Shown piece by piece: positions 1-7,769 of a DNA stretch of 49,692 bases. Position 1 is the stretch's first letter; each line of letters begins with the position of its first letter. The position numbers were made by a program, and so were the translations under genes. This stretch comes from Burkholderiales bacterium (GTDB lineage Bacteria > Pseudomonadota > Gammaproteobacteria > Burkholderiales > SG8-39): NCBI GenBank assembly GCA_020845995.1, contig JADLES010000078.1, positions 1-49,692 on the forward strand. The letters run 5' to 3'. The notes beneath the pieces were generated by a model. It made no database searches, had not been told where the DNA came from, and saw only the letters and a program-made list of their open reading frames with translations.

Positions 1-1
1 C

Positions 2-61
2 AAGGATTGGCCCGCGCTGCTGCGTCTTCTCGAGCGCAGGGGCAGCAACTACGCGTCCTAG
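2..61 (+). CDS. 3' end of an unidentified protein, cut by window edge
   Basis: An open frame enters from the left edge and ends at a TAG at 59-61; the visible C-terminus reads KDWPALLRLLERRGSNYAS. Nothing in these 19 residues identifies a family. It converges on the MFS gene at 83. A perfect 18-bp palindrome covers the stop codon. The frame is inferred only because it is open to the edge, so this call is weak. Confidence 0.4.
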   Translation, partial: KDWPALLRLLERRGSNYAS

Positions 62-68
62 GACGCGT
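51..68. terminator. 18-bp perfect palindrome over a stop codon between convergent genes
   Basis: ACGCGTCCTAGGACGCGT is a perfect palindrome with the TAG of the incoming frame at its centre. It lies between two convergent genes, so it could act as a hairpin for both transcripts. It has no U-tract, so intrinsic termination is only inferred. Confidence 0.4.
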
Positions 69-82
69 CCTTCGTTCGCCAG

Positions 83-1282
83 CTAGGCTTTGACGGTGAC
101 CTGCCGGGTGCCCGGCAGGCTGAGCACGGTGCCGATGGTCAGAACCGCGCTCGCCACCACCGTGTAGAAGACTATCGACGGCCGCCCGCCGTCGAGCAGC
201 CAGCCGAAGTAGACCGGCGTCAGGATCGAGCCGACGTCGAGGCCGGAATACACGAAGCCGTAGACCTTGCCGGTGGCGCCGGGCGGCGTCGTCGCGCGCA
301 CGATGAGGTCGCGCGACGGATTGGTCATGCCGCCGAAGAAGCCGGTCGCCGCGAACAGCACGGGCAGCGCCACGGCGGGCAGCCAGGCCGCGGCGACGAC
401 GAACATGAACGCGGCGCTCGCCGCCATGCCGCCCGCCGCCACGAGGTCGTGCCGCGAGGTGCGGGCGGCGACGAAACCGCCGGTGAGGATTCCCGCCGCG
501 GCGCCGAGCAGGTAGGCGGTGAGCGCCGCCGAGGCCGCCGGCCCGCCCACGCCGTAGAGCGAGATCATGGTGGCGACGCCGAACGTCTGGATGCCGATGA
601 AACCCACCGCGATGAGCACGAAGTAGCCGAAGCACATCAGGATCGGCGCCGAGGCGAGCACCTTCAGGTCGGCGGCGAGGCCCTCGCCGGTGCGCCCGCC
701 GCCGTCGGCCGGCGCCGCGTAGAGCGCTTCGCGCTGTACGGCGAGCAGGGCGATCGCCAGCGCGCCCAGCGCCGCCGCGCCCAGCAGCGCGCCGCGCCAG
801 CCCGTCGCCTGCACCATGGCGATGGCGTAGGTCGGCGCCGCGGCGTAGCCGAGGAAACCGGCGATGCCGTGCCAGCTGAACGCGTAGCCGAGCAGTTCCT
901 TCCTCACGCGCGCGTTGAGGATCGAGAAATCGCAGGGATGGAACACGCTGTTGCCCAGGCCGCCGACCACCGCGGCGAGGAGGAGCATCGCGTAGCTGTG
1001 CGCGAGCCCGGCGAGCAGCGCCCCCGCGACCGCCAGCGCGAGGCCGATGAACAGCATGCGCCGCGCGCCGAAGCGGTCGGCGGCGAACCCGGCGAGCGTC
1101 TGGCATACGCCCGAGACCACGTAATAGAGCGCGACGGTGGCGCCGAGCGCGGCATACGACACGCCGAGATCGTCCTTGATGAGCGGGAACAGCACCGCGG
1201 TCGCGATCTGGTAGAAGTGCGACACGCCGTGCGCGAGCGAGACCAGGCCGATGACGCGGACGTCGTGGCGCGCCGCGTGCAT
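83..1282 (-). CDS. MFS transporter
   Basis: A 399-residue, very hydrophobic protein with about twelve predicted membrane segments. The loop after the second segment carries the MFS motif A pattern (GFAADRFGARR), which identifies the major facilitator superfamily. It probably moves a small organic solute across the inner membrane; the substrate cannot be read from sequence. Its ATG shares one base with the TGA of the upstream LysR gene (TGATG at 1280-1284), so the two are translationally coupled and the regulator probably controls or is co-made with the transporter. The length is normal for the family. Confidence 0.9.
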   Translation of the reverse strand: MHAARHDVRVIGLVSLAHGVSHFYQIATAVLFPLIKDDLGVSYAALGATVALYYVVSGVCQTLAGFAADRFGARRMLFIGLALAVAGALLAGLAHSYAMLLLAAVVGGLGNSVFHPCDFSILNARVRKELLGYAFSWHGIAGFLGYAAAPTYAIAMVQATGWRGALLGAAALGALAIALLAVQREALYAAPADGGGRTGEGLAADLKVLASAPILMCFGYFVLIAVGFIGIQTFGVATMISLYGVGGPAASAALTAYLLGAAAGILTGGFVAARTSRHDLVAAGGMAASAAFMFVVAAAWLPAVALPVLFAATGFFGGMTNPSRDLIVRATTPPGATGKVYGFVYSGLDVGSILTPVYFGWLLDGGRPSIVFYTVVASAVLTIGTVLSLPGTRQVTVKA

Positions 1283-2184
1283 CAGTCGTGGAACAGCTCG
1301 TGGATCATCTTCCGCAGCCAGACGTTCACCGGGTCCTTGTGGGCGCGCTCGTGCCAGTACTGCCGCACATCGAAGGATACGTTGAACGGCGGTTCCAGCA
1401 GGCGCAGTTTCGCCAGTTTCGCAAAAGCGAAGCCGATGTCGCGCGGCACGGTGGCGACGAGGTCCGAAGCGGCGATGATCGCGGGCAGACTGAGGTAGTG
1501 GGGGATTTCGAGCCGCACACGGCGCACGCAGTTGCGGCGCCGCAGTTCGCGCTCGAACAGGTCGTGCGAGCGCCCCTCCGGGGACACCACCGCGTGGGAG
1601 GCCTCGAGGAACAGCTTCAGCGATACCGGCTCCGCGAGCGAGTGGTGGTTCGCCGCGACCGCGCAGATGAACGAATTGCGAAACAGCCGCCGCTGGTAGA
1701 AGCGCGCCCTGGTGAGGTCCGGAAACAGCCCCACCGCGAGGTCGGCGCGGCCCGATTCCAGCGCGCGCTCGATGGCCGGCGGCGGCATCGCGAGCGTCCG
1801 GATGGTCGCGTTCGGCGCCTCGGCCGCGAGCCGGGCCAGCAGCCTCGGCAGGAACGCGATCTCGCCGATGTCCGGAGTGATCAGCGTGAAGCTGCGCGAT
1901 GTCGCGCGCGGGTCGAAATGCGCCTTCGCCAGCACCTCCGAGCGCACCGCCTGCAGCACGCGCCGCACCGGCTCGGCGAGCGCCTCGGCGCGCGCGGTGG
2001 GCCGTACGCCGCCGGCGGCCCGCACGAACAGCGGATCGTCGAACAGCGCGCGCACCCTGGCGAGCGCCGCGCTCATCGCCGGCTGGCTGAGCCCGATCGC
2101 CGCGCCGGCGCGCGTCACGCTCTGGTGCTCGAGCAGCGCCTCGAACACCACCAGCAGATTGAGGTCGATCCGGCTGATATCCAT
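1282..2184 (-). CDS. LysR-family transcriptional regulator
   Basis: 300 residues from the ATG at 2184 (MDISRIDLNLL). Residues about 5-65 form the typical LysR winged helix-turn-helix (FEALLEHQSVTRAGAAIG, then LSQPAMSAALARVR and DPLFVR); the rest is the periplasmic-binding-protein-like effector domain. The open frame continues upstream of this ATG, but homology starts here. The gene is divergent from a Bug binding-protein gene across a 93-bp palindrome-rich spacer and coupled to an MFS gene downstream. It likely senses an organic acid and controls both directions; that is inference from layout. Confidence 0.9.
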   Translation of the reverse strand: MDISRIDLNLLVVFEALLEHQSVTRAGAAIGLSQPAMSAALARVRALFDDPLFVRAAGGVRPTARAEALAEPVRRVLQAVRSEVLAKAHFDPRATSRSFTLITPDIGEIAFLPRLLARLAAEAPNATIRTLAMPPPAIERALESGRADLAVGLFPDLTRARFYQRRLFRNSFICAVAANHHSLAEPVSLKLFLEASHAVVSPEGRSHDLFERELRRRNCVRRVRLEIPHYLSLPAIIAASDLVATVPRDIGFAFAKLAKLRLLEPPFNVSFDVRQYWHERAHKDPVNVWLRKMIHELFHD

Positions 2185-2189
2185 TAACT

Positions 2190-2224
2190 GGATAATGATT
2201 ATCCGGGAATTCCCGTATCCGGAT
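2190..2224. promoter_or_regulatory. Nested palindromes in the LysR/Bug divergent spacer
   Basis: Three dyads lie head to tail: GGATAAT-G-ATTATCC (2190-2204), CGGGAATTCCCG (2204-2215) and ATCCGGAT (2217-2224). They sit between the divergent start codons of the LysR regulator and the binding-protein gene, where LysR proteins normally bind. Operator function is inferred. Confidence 0.5.
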
Positions 2225-2277
2225 CCGCCGCGGCTGCCCAGAATGGCGCAGTCCAAGACCCGCAGGGAGACTCGACC

Positions 2278-3237
2278 ATGCTCAGACTCGTGCTCGCCGG
2301 CCTGCTGCTGGCCGCCGCCCCCTTTCCCGCAACCGCGCAATCCTGGCCGGCGAGGCCCGTGCGCGTGGTGCTCTCCCAGCCACCGGGCTCCAGCCCCGAC
2401 ATCCTCGCGCGCCTGATCGCCGACCGCCTGTCGAAGCTCTGGGACAAGCCGGTCGTGGTGGAAAACCGCCCCGGCGGCCAGAACGTCGTCGGCGCGCTCG
2501 CCGTGCTCAAGGCGCCGGCGGACGGTTACACCTTCTACCACGCGACGGCGGCGGCGTTGGTGATCAACGCCTACACCTTCAAGGCCCTGCCCTACGACCC
2601 GAAAAAGGACTTCGTGCCGGTCGGCATGGTCGGGCAGAGCGGGTTCGTGGTTGCGGTCAATCCGTCGACCGGGTTCAACAGCATCCGCGAGCTGGTCGCC
2701 TACGCCAAGGCCAATCCGGACAAGCTGTCGGTGGCGACCGAGGGGCCGAAGACCTTCTCCGGCATGATGGCGAGCATGCTTGCCGCCACCGCGGGCGTGA
2801 AGTTGGTCGCCGTGCCCTACAGCGGCGTGCAGCCCGGCATCCTCGACACCGTCGCCGGCCGCACGCAGCTCACGATCCAGGCCGTCGCCGCGACCATGGC
2901 GCACCTGCAGCGTGGCGCGCTGCGCCCGCTCGCTGTCACCACCGCGAGGCGCCTGCCGGGCCTCGATCAGGTGCCCACGCTCAGCGAAACCTATCCCGGC
3001 TTCGAGTATTCCGGCTGGCAGGCCGTGGTCGCCCAACAGGGAACGCCCGCGGACGCGCTGCGGCGCTTCAGCGCCGACCTGGCCGGCGTGCTGAAAGACC
3101 CGGAGATGGTGAAGAGGCTCTTCGACCTCGGCATCATCGCCGAAGCGAGCACCGCCGAGCAGCTGGGCCAGTACCTCGATGCCGAGCACGCGCGCTGGGC
3201 GAAGCTCGCCAGGGACACCGGCGTGGTGCCGGAGTGA
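2278..3237 (+). CDS. TctC/Bug-family tripartite tricarboxylate transporter substrate-binding protein
   Basis: 319 residues with a cleavable signal peptide (MLRLVLAGLLLAAAPFPATAQ) followed by the family signature around residues 28-85 (WPARPVRVVLSQPPGS, DILAR, VVENRPGG, DGYTF). It is a periplasmic binding protein for a carboxylated or related organic compound. The membrane subunits TctA/TctB are not in the window, which is common for these proteins. A GGGAGA Shine-Dalgarno precedes the ATG. It is the first gene of a plus-strand run with an FAA-hydrolase and an SDR, which suggests uptake plus catabolism of one substrate. Confidence 0.92.
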   Translation: MLRLVLAGLLLAAAPFPATAQSWPARPVRVVLSQPPGSSPDILARLIADRLSKLWDKPVVVENRPGGQNVVGALAVLKAPADGYTFYHATAAALVINAYTFKALPYDPKKDFVPVGMVGQSGFVVAVNPSTGFNSIRELVAYAKANPDKLSVATEGPKTFSGMMASMLAATAGVKLVAVPYSGVQPGILDTVAGRTQLTIQAVAATMAHLQRGALRPLAVTTARRLPGLDQVPTLSETYPGFEYSGWQAVVAQQGTPADALRRFSADLAGVLKDPEMVKRLFDLGIIAEASTAEQLGQYLDAEHARWAKLARDTGVVPE

Positions 3238-3268
3238 TCGGGCCGCAGGCATCGTTCAAGGAGAGGAC

Positions 3269-4165
3269 ATGAAGCTCGCCACCTTTACCGTGGGCAAGGA
3301 AACCCTGGTCGGCGCCGTCGACGGCGACGAGCTCGTCGTCATCGACGTGCCGGACATGCGCACGCTGTTCGAACTGGGCCACCCGGTGACCGGCCCGGCC
3401 GAGCAGCGCCTGACGAAGCGCCGCTGCAAGCTCGCCGAGGTGCGCCTGCGCGCGCCGATCGTCCCGAAGAAGATCTTCCACACCGCCGGCAATTACGCCG
3501 AGCACGGCGAGGAAGGCAAGAAGGCGAACTGGGTGGCCGAGATTCATCCCTGGATCATGTTCTTCCAGAACCCGGACGCCATCATCGGCCCGGAGGACCC
3601 CATCGTCTATCCCGAGCATCTGACGAAGGAGCTCGACTACGAGCTCGAGTTCTGCATGGTGATCGGCAAGGCCGCCAAGCACCTGTCGGTCGAGGAGGCG
3701 GGCAGCCACATCGGCGGCTACCTGATCTTCAACGACGTCACCGCGCGCGACATCCAGCGGCGCGAGATGCAGTCGAAGAACTTCGTGTTCAGCAAGTCGA
3801 TCGACAGCTTCTGCCCTTTCGGGCCCTGGATCGTCACCGCGGACGAGATCCCGGACCCCTACAAGCTCGACCTGCTGCTTACCGTCAACGGCGAGAAGCG
3901 CCAGGTCTCCAACACCAGCCGCCTGCTGGTCACGCTGCCGCAGCTGGTGAGCAAATTCTCGCCCGCCGGCTACTCGGCCGGCGACATCATGACCACCGGC
4001 ACGGTATCGGGCGTGGCCGCCTTCAGCGCCAACCCGCAGGCCTGGTACCTCAAGCCCGGCGACCTGATCGAGGCGAAGATCGAGAAAATTGGCACGCTGC
4101 GCAACCGCGTCATCGGCTGGCAGGAGGCCTACGGCAAGCCCGCGCCCGCCTGGCAGGGGTTCTGA
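3269..4165 (+). CDS. Fumarylacetoacetate hydrolase family protein
   Basis: 298 residues from the ATG at 3269, chosen because GGAGAGG sits just upstream and homology begins at MKLATFTVG. The C-terminal FAH fold is clear: metal-ligand pattern in DYELEF and NDVTARD, then GPWIVTADEI and GDIMTTGTVSGV. Members hydrolyse C-C bonds of beta-diketo acids, or isomerise or decarboxylate catechol meta-cleavage products. The exact substrate is unknown. It follows the Bug protein by 31 nt and is followed 2 nt later by an SDR, so the three are probably co-transcribed. Confidence 0.88.
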   Translation: MKLATFTVGKETLVGAVDGDELVVIDVPDMRTLFELGHPVTGPAEQRLTKRRCKLAEVRLRAPIVPKKIFHTAGNYAEHGEEGKKANWVAEIHPWIMFFQNPDAIIGPEDPIVYPEHLTKELDYELEFCMVIGKAAKHLSVEEAGSHIGGYLIFNDVTARDIQRREMQSKNFVFSKSIDSFCPFGPWIVTADEIPDPYKLDLLLTVNGEKRQVSNTSRLLVTLPQLVSKFSPAGYSAGDIMTTGTVSGVAAFSANPQAWYLKPGDLIEAKIEKIGTLRNRVIGWQEAYGKPAPAWQGF

Positions 4166-4167
4166 GC

Positions 4168-4935
4168 GTGGCGCGGTTCCAGGACAAGGTGGTCTTCGTC
4201 ACCGGCGCGGGCCGCGGCTTCGGCGCGGTGCTCGCCGGCGCCTTCGCGAAGGAAGGCGCGCACATCGTCGTGCACTACAACAGCTCGGCCGCCGGCGCCG
4301 AGGAGACCGCGGCAGGCATCCGCAGACTCGGCCGCCGGACGCTGCTCGTCAAGGGCAACATCGCCAGTCTCGCCGACGTGCGCGCGATGACCGAGAAGGC
4401 CTTCGCGGAGTTCGGCCACGTCGACGTGCTCGTCAACAACGTGGGCGACATGGCGATCGACCAGCGCTCGTGGCGCGAGATGGACGAGAAGGTCGTCACC
4501 CACACGCTGGAAGTCGACATCAAGGGCACGATGTTCATGATCCACGAGGTCGGCCAGAAGATGATGGCGCGGCCCGGCGGCGCCATCGTCAACATCGGCT
4601 CGCAGGTGATCATCGCCGGCAGCCCGCGCGCGCCGCAGTACGCGGCGGCGAAGTACGGCGTGATCGGGCTGACGAAGTCCTACGCGCAGGCGTTCGCGCC
4701 CAACGTGCGCGTCAACACCCTGGGCGCCGCGTTCATGGAAACCGAGGCGCTCAAGAACCGCCACGACTGGAAGACCGGCCGGCGCGAGGAGGTCCTCAGG
4801 CGCACGCCGCTCGCGCGCATCGCGCAGCCCGAGGACATGGTGGGTCCGACGCTTTTCCTCGCCGGCGACGAATCCGGCTTCGTCACCGGCCAGTTCCTGC
4901 TCTGCAACGGCGGCCTGGCGATGGTCGGCGCCTGA
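4168..4935 (+). CDS. SDR-family NAD(P)-dependent oxidoreductase
   Basis: 255 residues with GTG start two nucleotides after the FAH-family stop codon. The classical SDR pattern is present: TGAGRGFG cofactor loop near the N-terminus, NNVGD (variant of NNAG) near residue 90, a serine at NIGSQV, and the YAAAKYG active site. It probably oxidises or reduces a hydroxyl/keto group in the same pathway as the neighbouring FAH protein and binding protein. Substrate not deducible. Confidence 0.9.
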   Translation: MARFQDKVVFVTGAGRGFGAVLAGAFAKEGAHIVVHYNSSAAGAEETAAGIRRLGRRTLLVKGNIASLADVRAMTEKAFAEFGHVDVLVNNVGDMAIDQRSWREMDEKVVTHTLEVDIKGTMFMIHEVGQKMMARPGGAIVNIGSQVIIAGSPRAPQYAAAKYGVIGLTKSYAQAFAPNVRVNTLGAAFMETEALKNRHDWKTGRREEVLRRTPLARIAQPEDMVGPTLFLAGDESGFVTGQFLLCNGGLAMVGA

Positions 4936-4972
4936 GGGGGGCCTTTTCCGTTCTGATCTCGAGGAGGGAGAC

Positions 4973-5119
4973 ATGGGTCGACGCACACGCACGCTGATCG
5001 CCACCGACCTCGATCCCGCCGCGCTCAAGCCCGGCATGACGAAGAACGAAGTCCTCAAGGCCCTCGGCGGCGGCAAGGCGCTGCGCGCCGCGAGCCTCGC
5101 CTTCCGCTACGCGCACTAG
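4973..5119 (+). CDS. Small hypothetical protein, 48 residues
   Basis: An ATG at 4973 is preceded by a strong Shine-Dalgarno (GAGGAGGGAG at 4961-4970) and opens a 48-codon frame (MGRRTRTLIATDLDPAALKP... ending SLAFRYAH). The strong ribosome site 37 nt after the SDR stop argues for a real gene or for the surviving 5' end of a longer one. The TAG overlaps the stop of the convergent alpha/beta-hydrolase gene (CTAG at 5116-5119). I recognise no family. A truncated remnant of a longer protein is the main alternative. Confidence 0.5.
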   Translation: MGRRTRTLIATDLDPAALKPGMTKNEVLKALGGGKALRAASLAFRYAH

Positions 5120-5874
5120 CCGGCGCAGATCCGCCGAACGAAGTCGGTAATCGCCCCGAGCGTGCGCTCGGGCTGGTCGCGCTGCGGCGAGTGGCCGCAT
5201 TCGGCGAGCTTCAATAGCTCGCAGGGCCCCGCCACCTGGCGGGCGATGGCATCCAGCTGCGCCATCGTGCCGTACTGATCGCCCTCGCCCTGGATCGCCA
5301 GCACCGGGCAGCCGATCCTCGGCAGGAATTCCTCGATGTTCCAGTCGCGGAAGCGCGGATCGAGCCAGGCATCGGACCAGAGGTGAAAGGTCTTCACCGG
5401 GTCCCGGTGGTATCGGGCGAGGCCCTCCCGCAGGCCGCTGGCTGGAAAAGCCGCGGTGATCTTCTCGATGCTGTTCAGGTTGAAGGGCTCGGTGAAGACA
5501 TGCGGCGCGAGAACCGCCAGGCCGCGCACCGGGAACGACCCGGCATGGATCAGGGCAATCGAGGCGCCGTCGGAATGGCCGATCAGCACCGGGTTCCGGA
5601 TTCCCAGCTTGGCGAGCAGCTCCGGAAGGACGACCAGCGCCTCCCGGTGCATGAAATCCGCCCCGACCCGTTCCTCGGCCAGCACATCCGATTGCCCGTA
5701 ACCGTAGCGGTCGTAGACGAGCGCGCGCTGCCCGGTGGCGCGCGCCACGCGCTCCGGAAAATCGCGCCACTGGCGGATCGAGCCGAGGCCCTCGTGCAGG
5801 AACACGAGCGCGGGCTCCCCGCCCTCGATCGACGCGGTTTCGAGCGAGCGCCCGGCGACGGCGATCTGCGGCAT
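5116..5874 (-). CDS. Alpha/beta-fold hydrolase
   Basis: 252 residues. The N-terminal oxyanion-type motif FLHEGLG, the nucleophile elbow GHSDGAS (Ser101), an acidic residue in QGEGDQYG and the C-terminal histidine in ECGHSPQRD make a complete Ser-Asp-His triad. The size and style match cytoplasmic esterases and meta-cleavage-product hydrolases. The start codon is only 21 bp from the start of the divergent EamA gene. No Shine-Dalgarno can be seen, and a TAATCT hexamer ends 6 nt before the ATG, which fits a leaderless message. Confidence 0.88.
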   Translation of the reverse strand: MPQIAVAGRSLETASIEGGEPALVFLHEGLGSIRQWRDFPERVARATGQRALVYDRYGYGQSDVLAEERVGADFMHREALVVLPELLAKLGIRNPVLIGHSDGASIALIHAGSFPVRGLAVLAPHVFTEPFNLNSIEKITAAFPASGLREGLARYHRDPVKTFHLWSDAWLDPRFRDWNIEEFLPRIGCPVLAIQGEGDQYGTMAQLDAIARQVAGPCELLKLAECGHSPQRDQPERTLGAITDFVRRICAG

Positions 5875-5895
5875 GGTTTGAGATTAGCATGCACC
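5875..5895. promoter_or_regulatory. 21-bp divergent spacer with overlapping -10-like elements
   Basis: Only 21 bp separate the two divergent ATG codons. Within AGATTAGCAT (5881-5890) lie a minus-strand TAATCT ending 6 nt from the hydrolase ATG and a plus-strand TAGCAT ending 5 nt from the EamA ATG. There is no room for both promoters plus ribosome sites, so either transcripts are leaderless or one promoter lies inside the opposite gene. Confidence 0.5.
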
Positions 5896-6765
5896 ATGCG
5901 CGCCTTGGTGTGGCTGGTGCTGCTGGCGACCCTGCTGCTGTGGTCGGGCAACTGGATCGTCGCGCGCGCCGTGCGCGACGACATCGCACCCGGAATCGCC
6001 ACCGCGGGACGGCTGGTCGTCGTTCTCCTGATCCTGCTGCCGTTCACGTTCTCCGGGCTGAAAGGAAAAATCGGCGGCTTGCGGGGCAAGGGCGTTCTCC
6101 TCGCCATCGGCTTCTTCGGCGGCGGGCTGCACCTCGCGTTCCAGTGGCTCGGCCTGCACTACACCACCGCCACCAGCGCGACGCTGTACCTCTCGACCGC
6201 GCCGATCTTCATCCTGCTGCTCGCGCGGCCGCTGCTCGGCGAGCGCATCCGGCCGCGCCAGTGGGCGGGCGTGGCGCTGTCCTTCTGCGGCGTGGCGCTG
6301 ATCGGCACGCAGGGACGCCTGGGGCTCGTCGGGTACAACGCCGGCGATGCGCTTGCTCTCCTCTCGATGCTGTTCTGGGGTACGTACACGGTGCTGCTGC
6401 GCATGCGCCGCGACACCCTCGACACGCCCGAGTTCCTCGCCGTGCAGTGCGCGCTGGGCCTGCTGTGGCTCCTGCCCTGGGTTTGTCTTGATTTTCTTTC
6501 CGAAAGAGCAACGACGCTTTCCACGGCAGGCGCTCTCGCGGTGCTTTACTCCGCCATCGGCTCCCTGCTCCTTGCCGGCGCCGGCTGGACCTACGTGGTG
6601 AAGCGCCTCGGCGCCCCTCGCGCCGGCGCCTCCATGCACCTCATGCCCGGCCTCGCCGCGCTGCTCTCGATGGCCTTCCTCGGCGAGTACCCGCACTGGT
6701 ACCACGGCGCCGGCATCGCGCTGATCCTCGCCGGCGTGGCGCTCTCCTCGCTGCGCCGCGCCTAG
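5896..6765 (+). CDS. EamA/DMT-superfamily transporter
   Basis: 289 residues from the ATG at 5896 (MRALVWLVLLATLLLWSGNW), where the hydrophobic N-terminus begins; upstream in-frame sequence is antisense to the neighbouring hydrolase. About ten membrane segments in two EamA repeats (residues roughly 5-135 and 145-285) mark a drug/metabolite transporter, likely an exporter or exchanger of a small metabolite. Codons around 6481-6530 are unusually A/T-rich for this gene. Confidence 0.9.
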   Translation: MRALVWLVLLATLLLWSGNWIVARAVRDDIAPGIATAGRLVVVLLILLPFTFSGLKGKIGGLRGKGVLLAIGFFGGGLHLAFQWLGLHYTTATSATLYLSTAPIFILLLARPLLGERIRPRQWAGVALSFCGVALIGTQGRLGLVGYNAGDALALLSMLFWGTYTVLLRMRRDTLDTPEFLAVQCALGLLWLLPWVCLDFLSERATTLSTAGALAVLYSAIGSLLLAGAGWTYVVKRLGAPRAGASMHLMPGLAALLSMAFLGEYPHWYHGAGIALILAGVALSSLRRA

Positions 6766-6779
6766 TCAGGTCCGCGTCA

Positions 6780-7748
6780 CTATTCCTTCGCGATCTTCGC
6801 CTGCTCGATCACGCGGACCCACTTGTCGATTTCGGCTTCGACAAACCGGGTGAAGTCGGGCTGGCTGAAGCCACCTGGTTCCGCGCCGTGCTTCGCGAAG
6901 CGTTCCTTCATCTCGGGCGTACCAAGCACGGCGAGAACGTCGGTCGAGATCTTCTGCAGCGTAGCAGCGGGAATGTTCGCGGGGCCGTAGAGGCCGAACC
7001 ACGACATCACCTCGAATCCCTTCACGCCCGCTTCGTCGATGGTCGGCACGTTTGGCAACGCCGGCACGCGGCGCAGCGTCGTGACGCCGAGCGCCCGCAG
7101 CCTCCCGGCGCCAAGCTGAGGCAGCACGCCCGTGAGCCCGTCGAACATCACCGGAACATGACCCGCGATGAGGTCGTTCATCGCGGGCGCGGCACCCTTG
7201 TAGGGCACGTGGACCATATCCACCCCGGCCATGATCTTGAACAACTCGCCCGACAGGTGATTCGCGCCGCCGATTCCGGTCGAGGCGAAGCTGATGCTGC
7301 CCGGTTTCGCCTTGGCCATGCGCACGAGGTCGGCGACGCTCTGCGCCGGAAAGGCGGGATTCACGACCAGCACGTTTGGCACCGTCGCCACCAGCGCGAT
7401 CGACGTGAAGTCGCGCTTGGTGTCGTAGGGAAGAGACTTGCGCAGACCCGGATTGATGACATGGTGCGTCGCCGTGATCATCAGCGTGTAGCCATCCGGC
7501 GCGGAGCCCTTCACCTGCTCCGAGCCGATGGTGCCGCTCGCGCCGCCCTTGTTCTCGACCACCACGGTCTGTCCCCAGCGCGCACCCGCGGCCATCGCGA
7601 CCTCGCGCGCGAGGATATCGGTCGTACCTCCCGGCGGGAACGGCACGATGATGCGCACCGCCTTTGCGGGATAGGTCTGTGCCCATGCGGCGGCGGCGGT
7701 CAGCGCGCCGATCAATGCCATCACAATAACTCCGTTTTTCCGTTTCAT
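6780..7748 (-). CDS. TctC/Bug-family substrate-binding protein
   Basis: 322 residues with signal peptide MKRKNGVIVMALIGALTAAAAWAQ, then the Bug signature (YPAKAVRIIVPFPPGG, TDILAR, VVVENKGGA, DGYTLMI). Two ATGs are possible, at 7757 and 7748. The AGGAGG touches the first directly and lies 9 nt from the second, so 7748 is preferred. It follows the acyl-CoA ligase gene by 21 nt and is the last gene of a four-gene run controlled by, or divergent from, an IclR regulator. It probably binds the organic acid that the ligase activates. Confidence 0.9.
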   Translation of the reverse strand: MKRKNGVIVMALIGALTAAAAWAQTYPAKAVRIIVPFPPGGTTDILAREVAMAAGARWGQTVVVENKGGASGTIGSEQVKGSAPDGYTLMITATHHVINPGLRKSLPYDTKRDFTSIALVATVPNVLVVNPAFPAQSVADLVRMAKAKPGSISFASTGIGGANHLSGELFKIMAGVDMVHVPYKGAAPAMNDLIAGHVPVMFDGLTGVLPQLGAGRLRALGVTTLRRVPALPNVPTIDEAGVKGFEVMSWFGLYGPANIPAATLQKISTDVLAVLGTPEMKERFAKHGAEPGGFSQPDFTRFVEAEIDKWVRVIEQAKIAKE

Positions 7749-7769
7749 CTCGTTCATCCTCCTGCTCAG

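Noticed and set aside
449-1498. Long plus-strand open frame of 349 codons opposite the MFS gene
   Set aside because: Arg/Gly-rich shadow frame of a high-GC gene; no family motif, while the minus frame is a clear transporter.
7749-7757. ATG at 7757 as start of the second Bug protein
   Set aside because: AGGAGG abuts this ATG with no spacing; the ATG at 7748 is 9 nt from it and begins the signal peptide.
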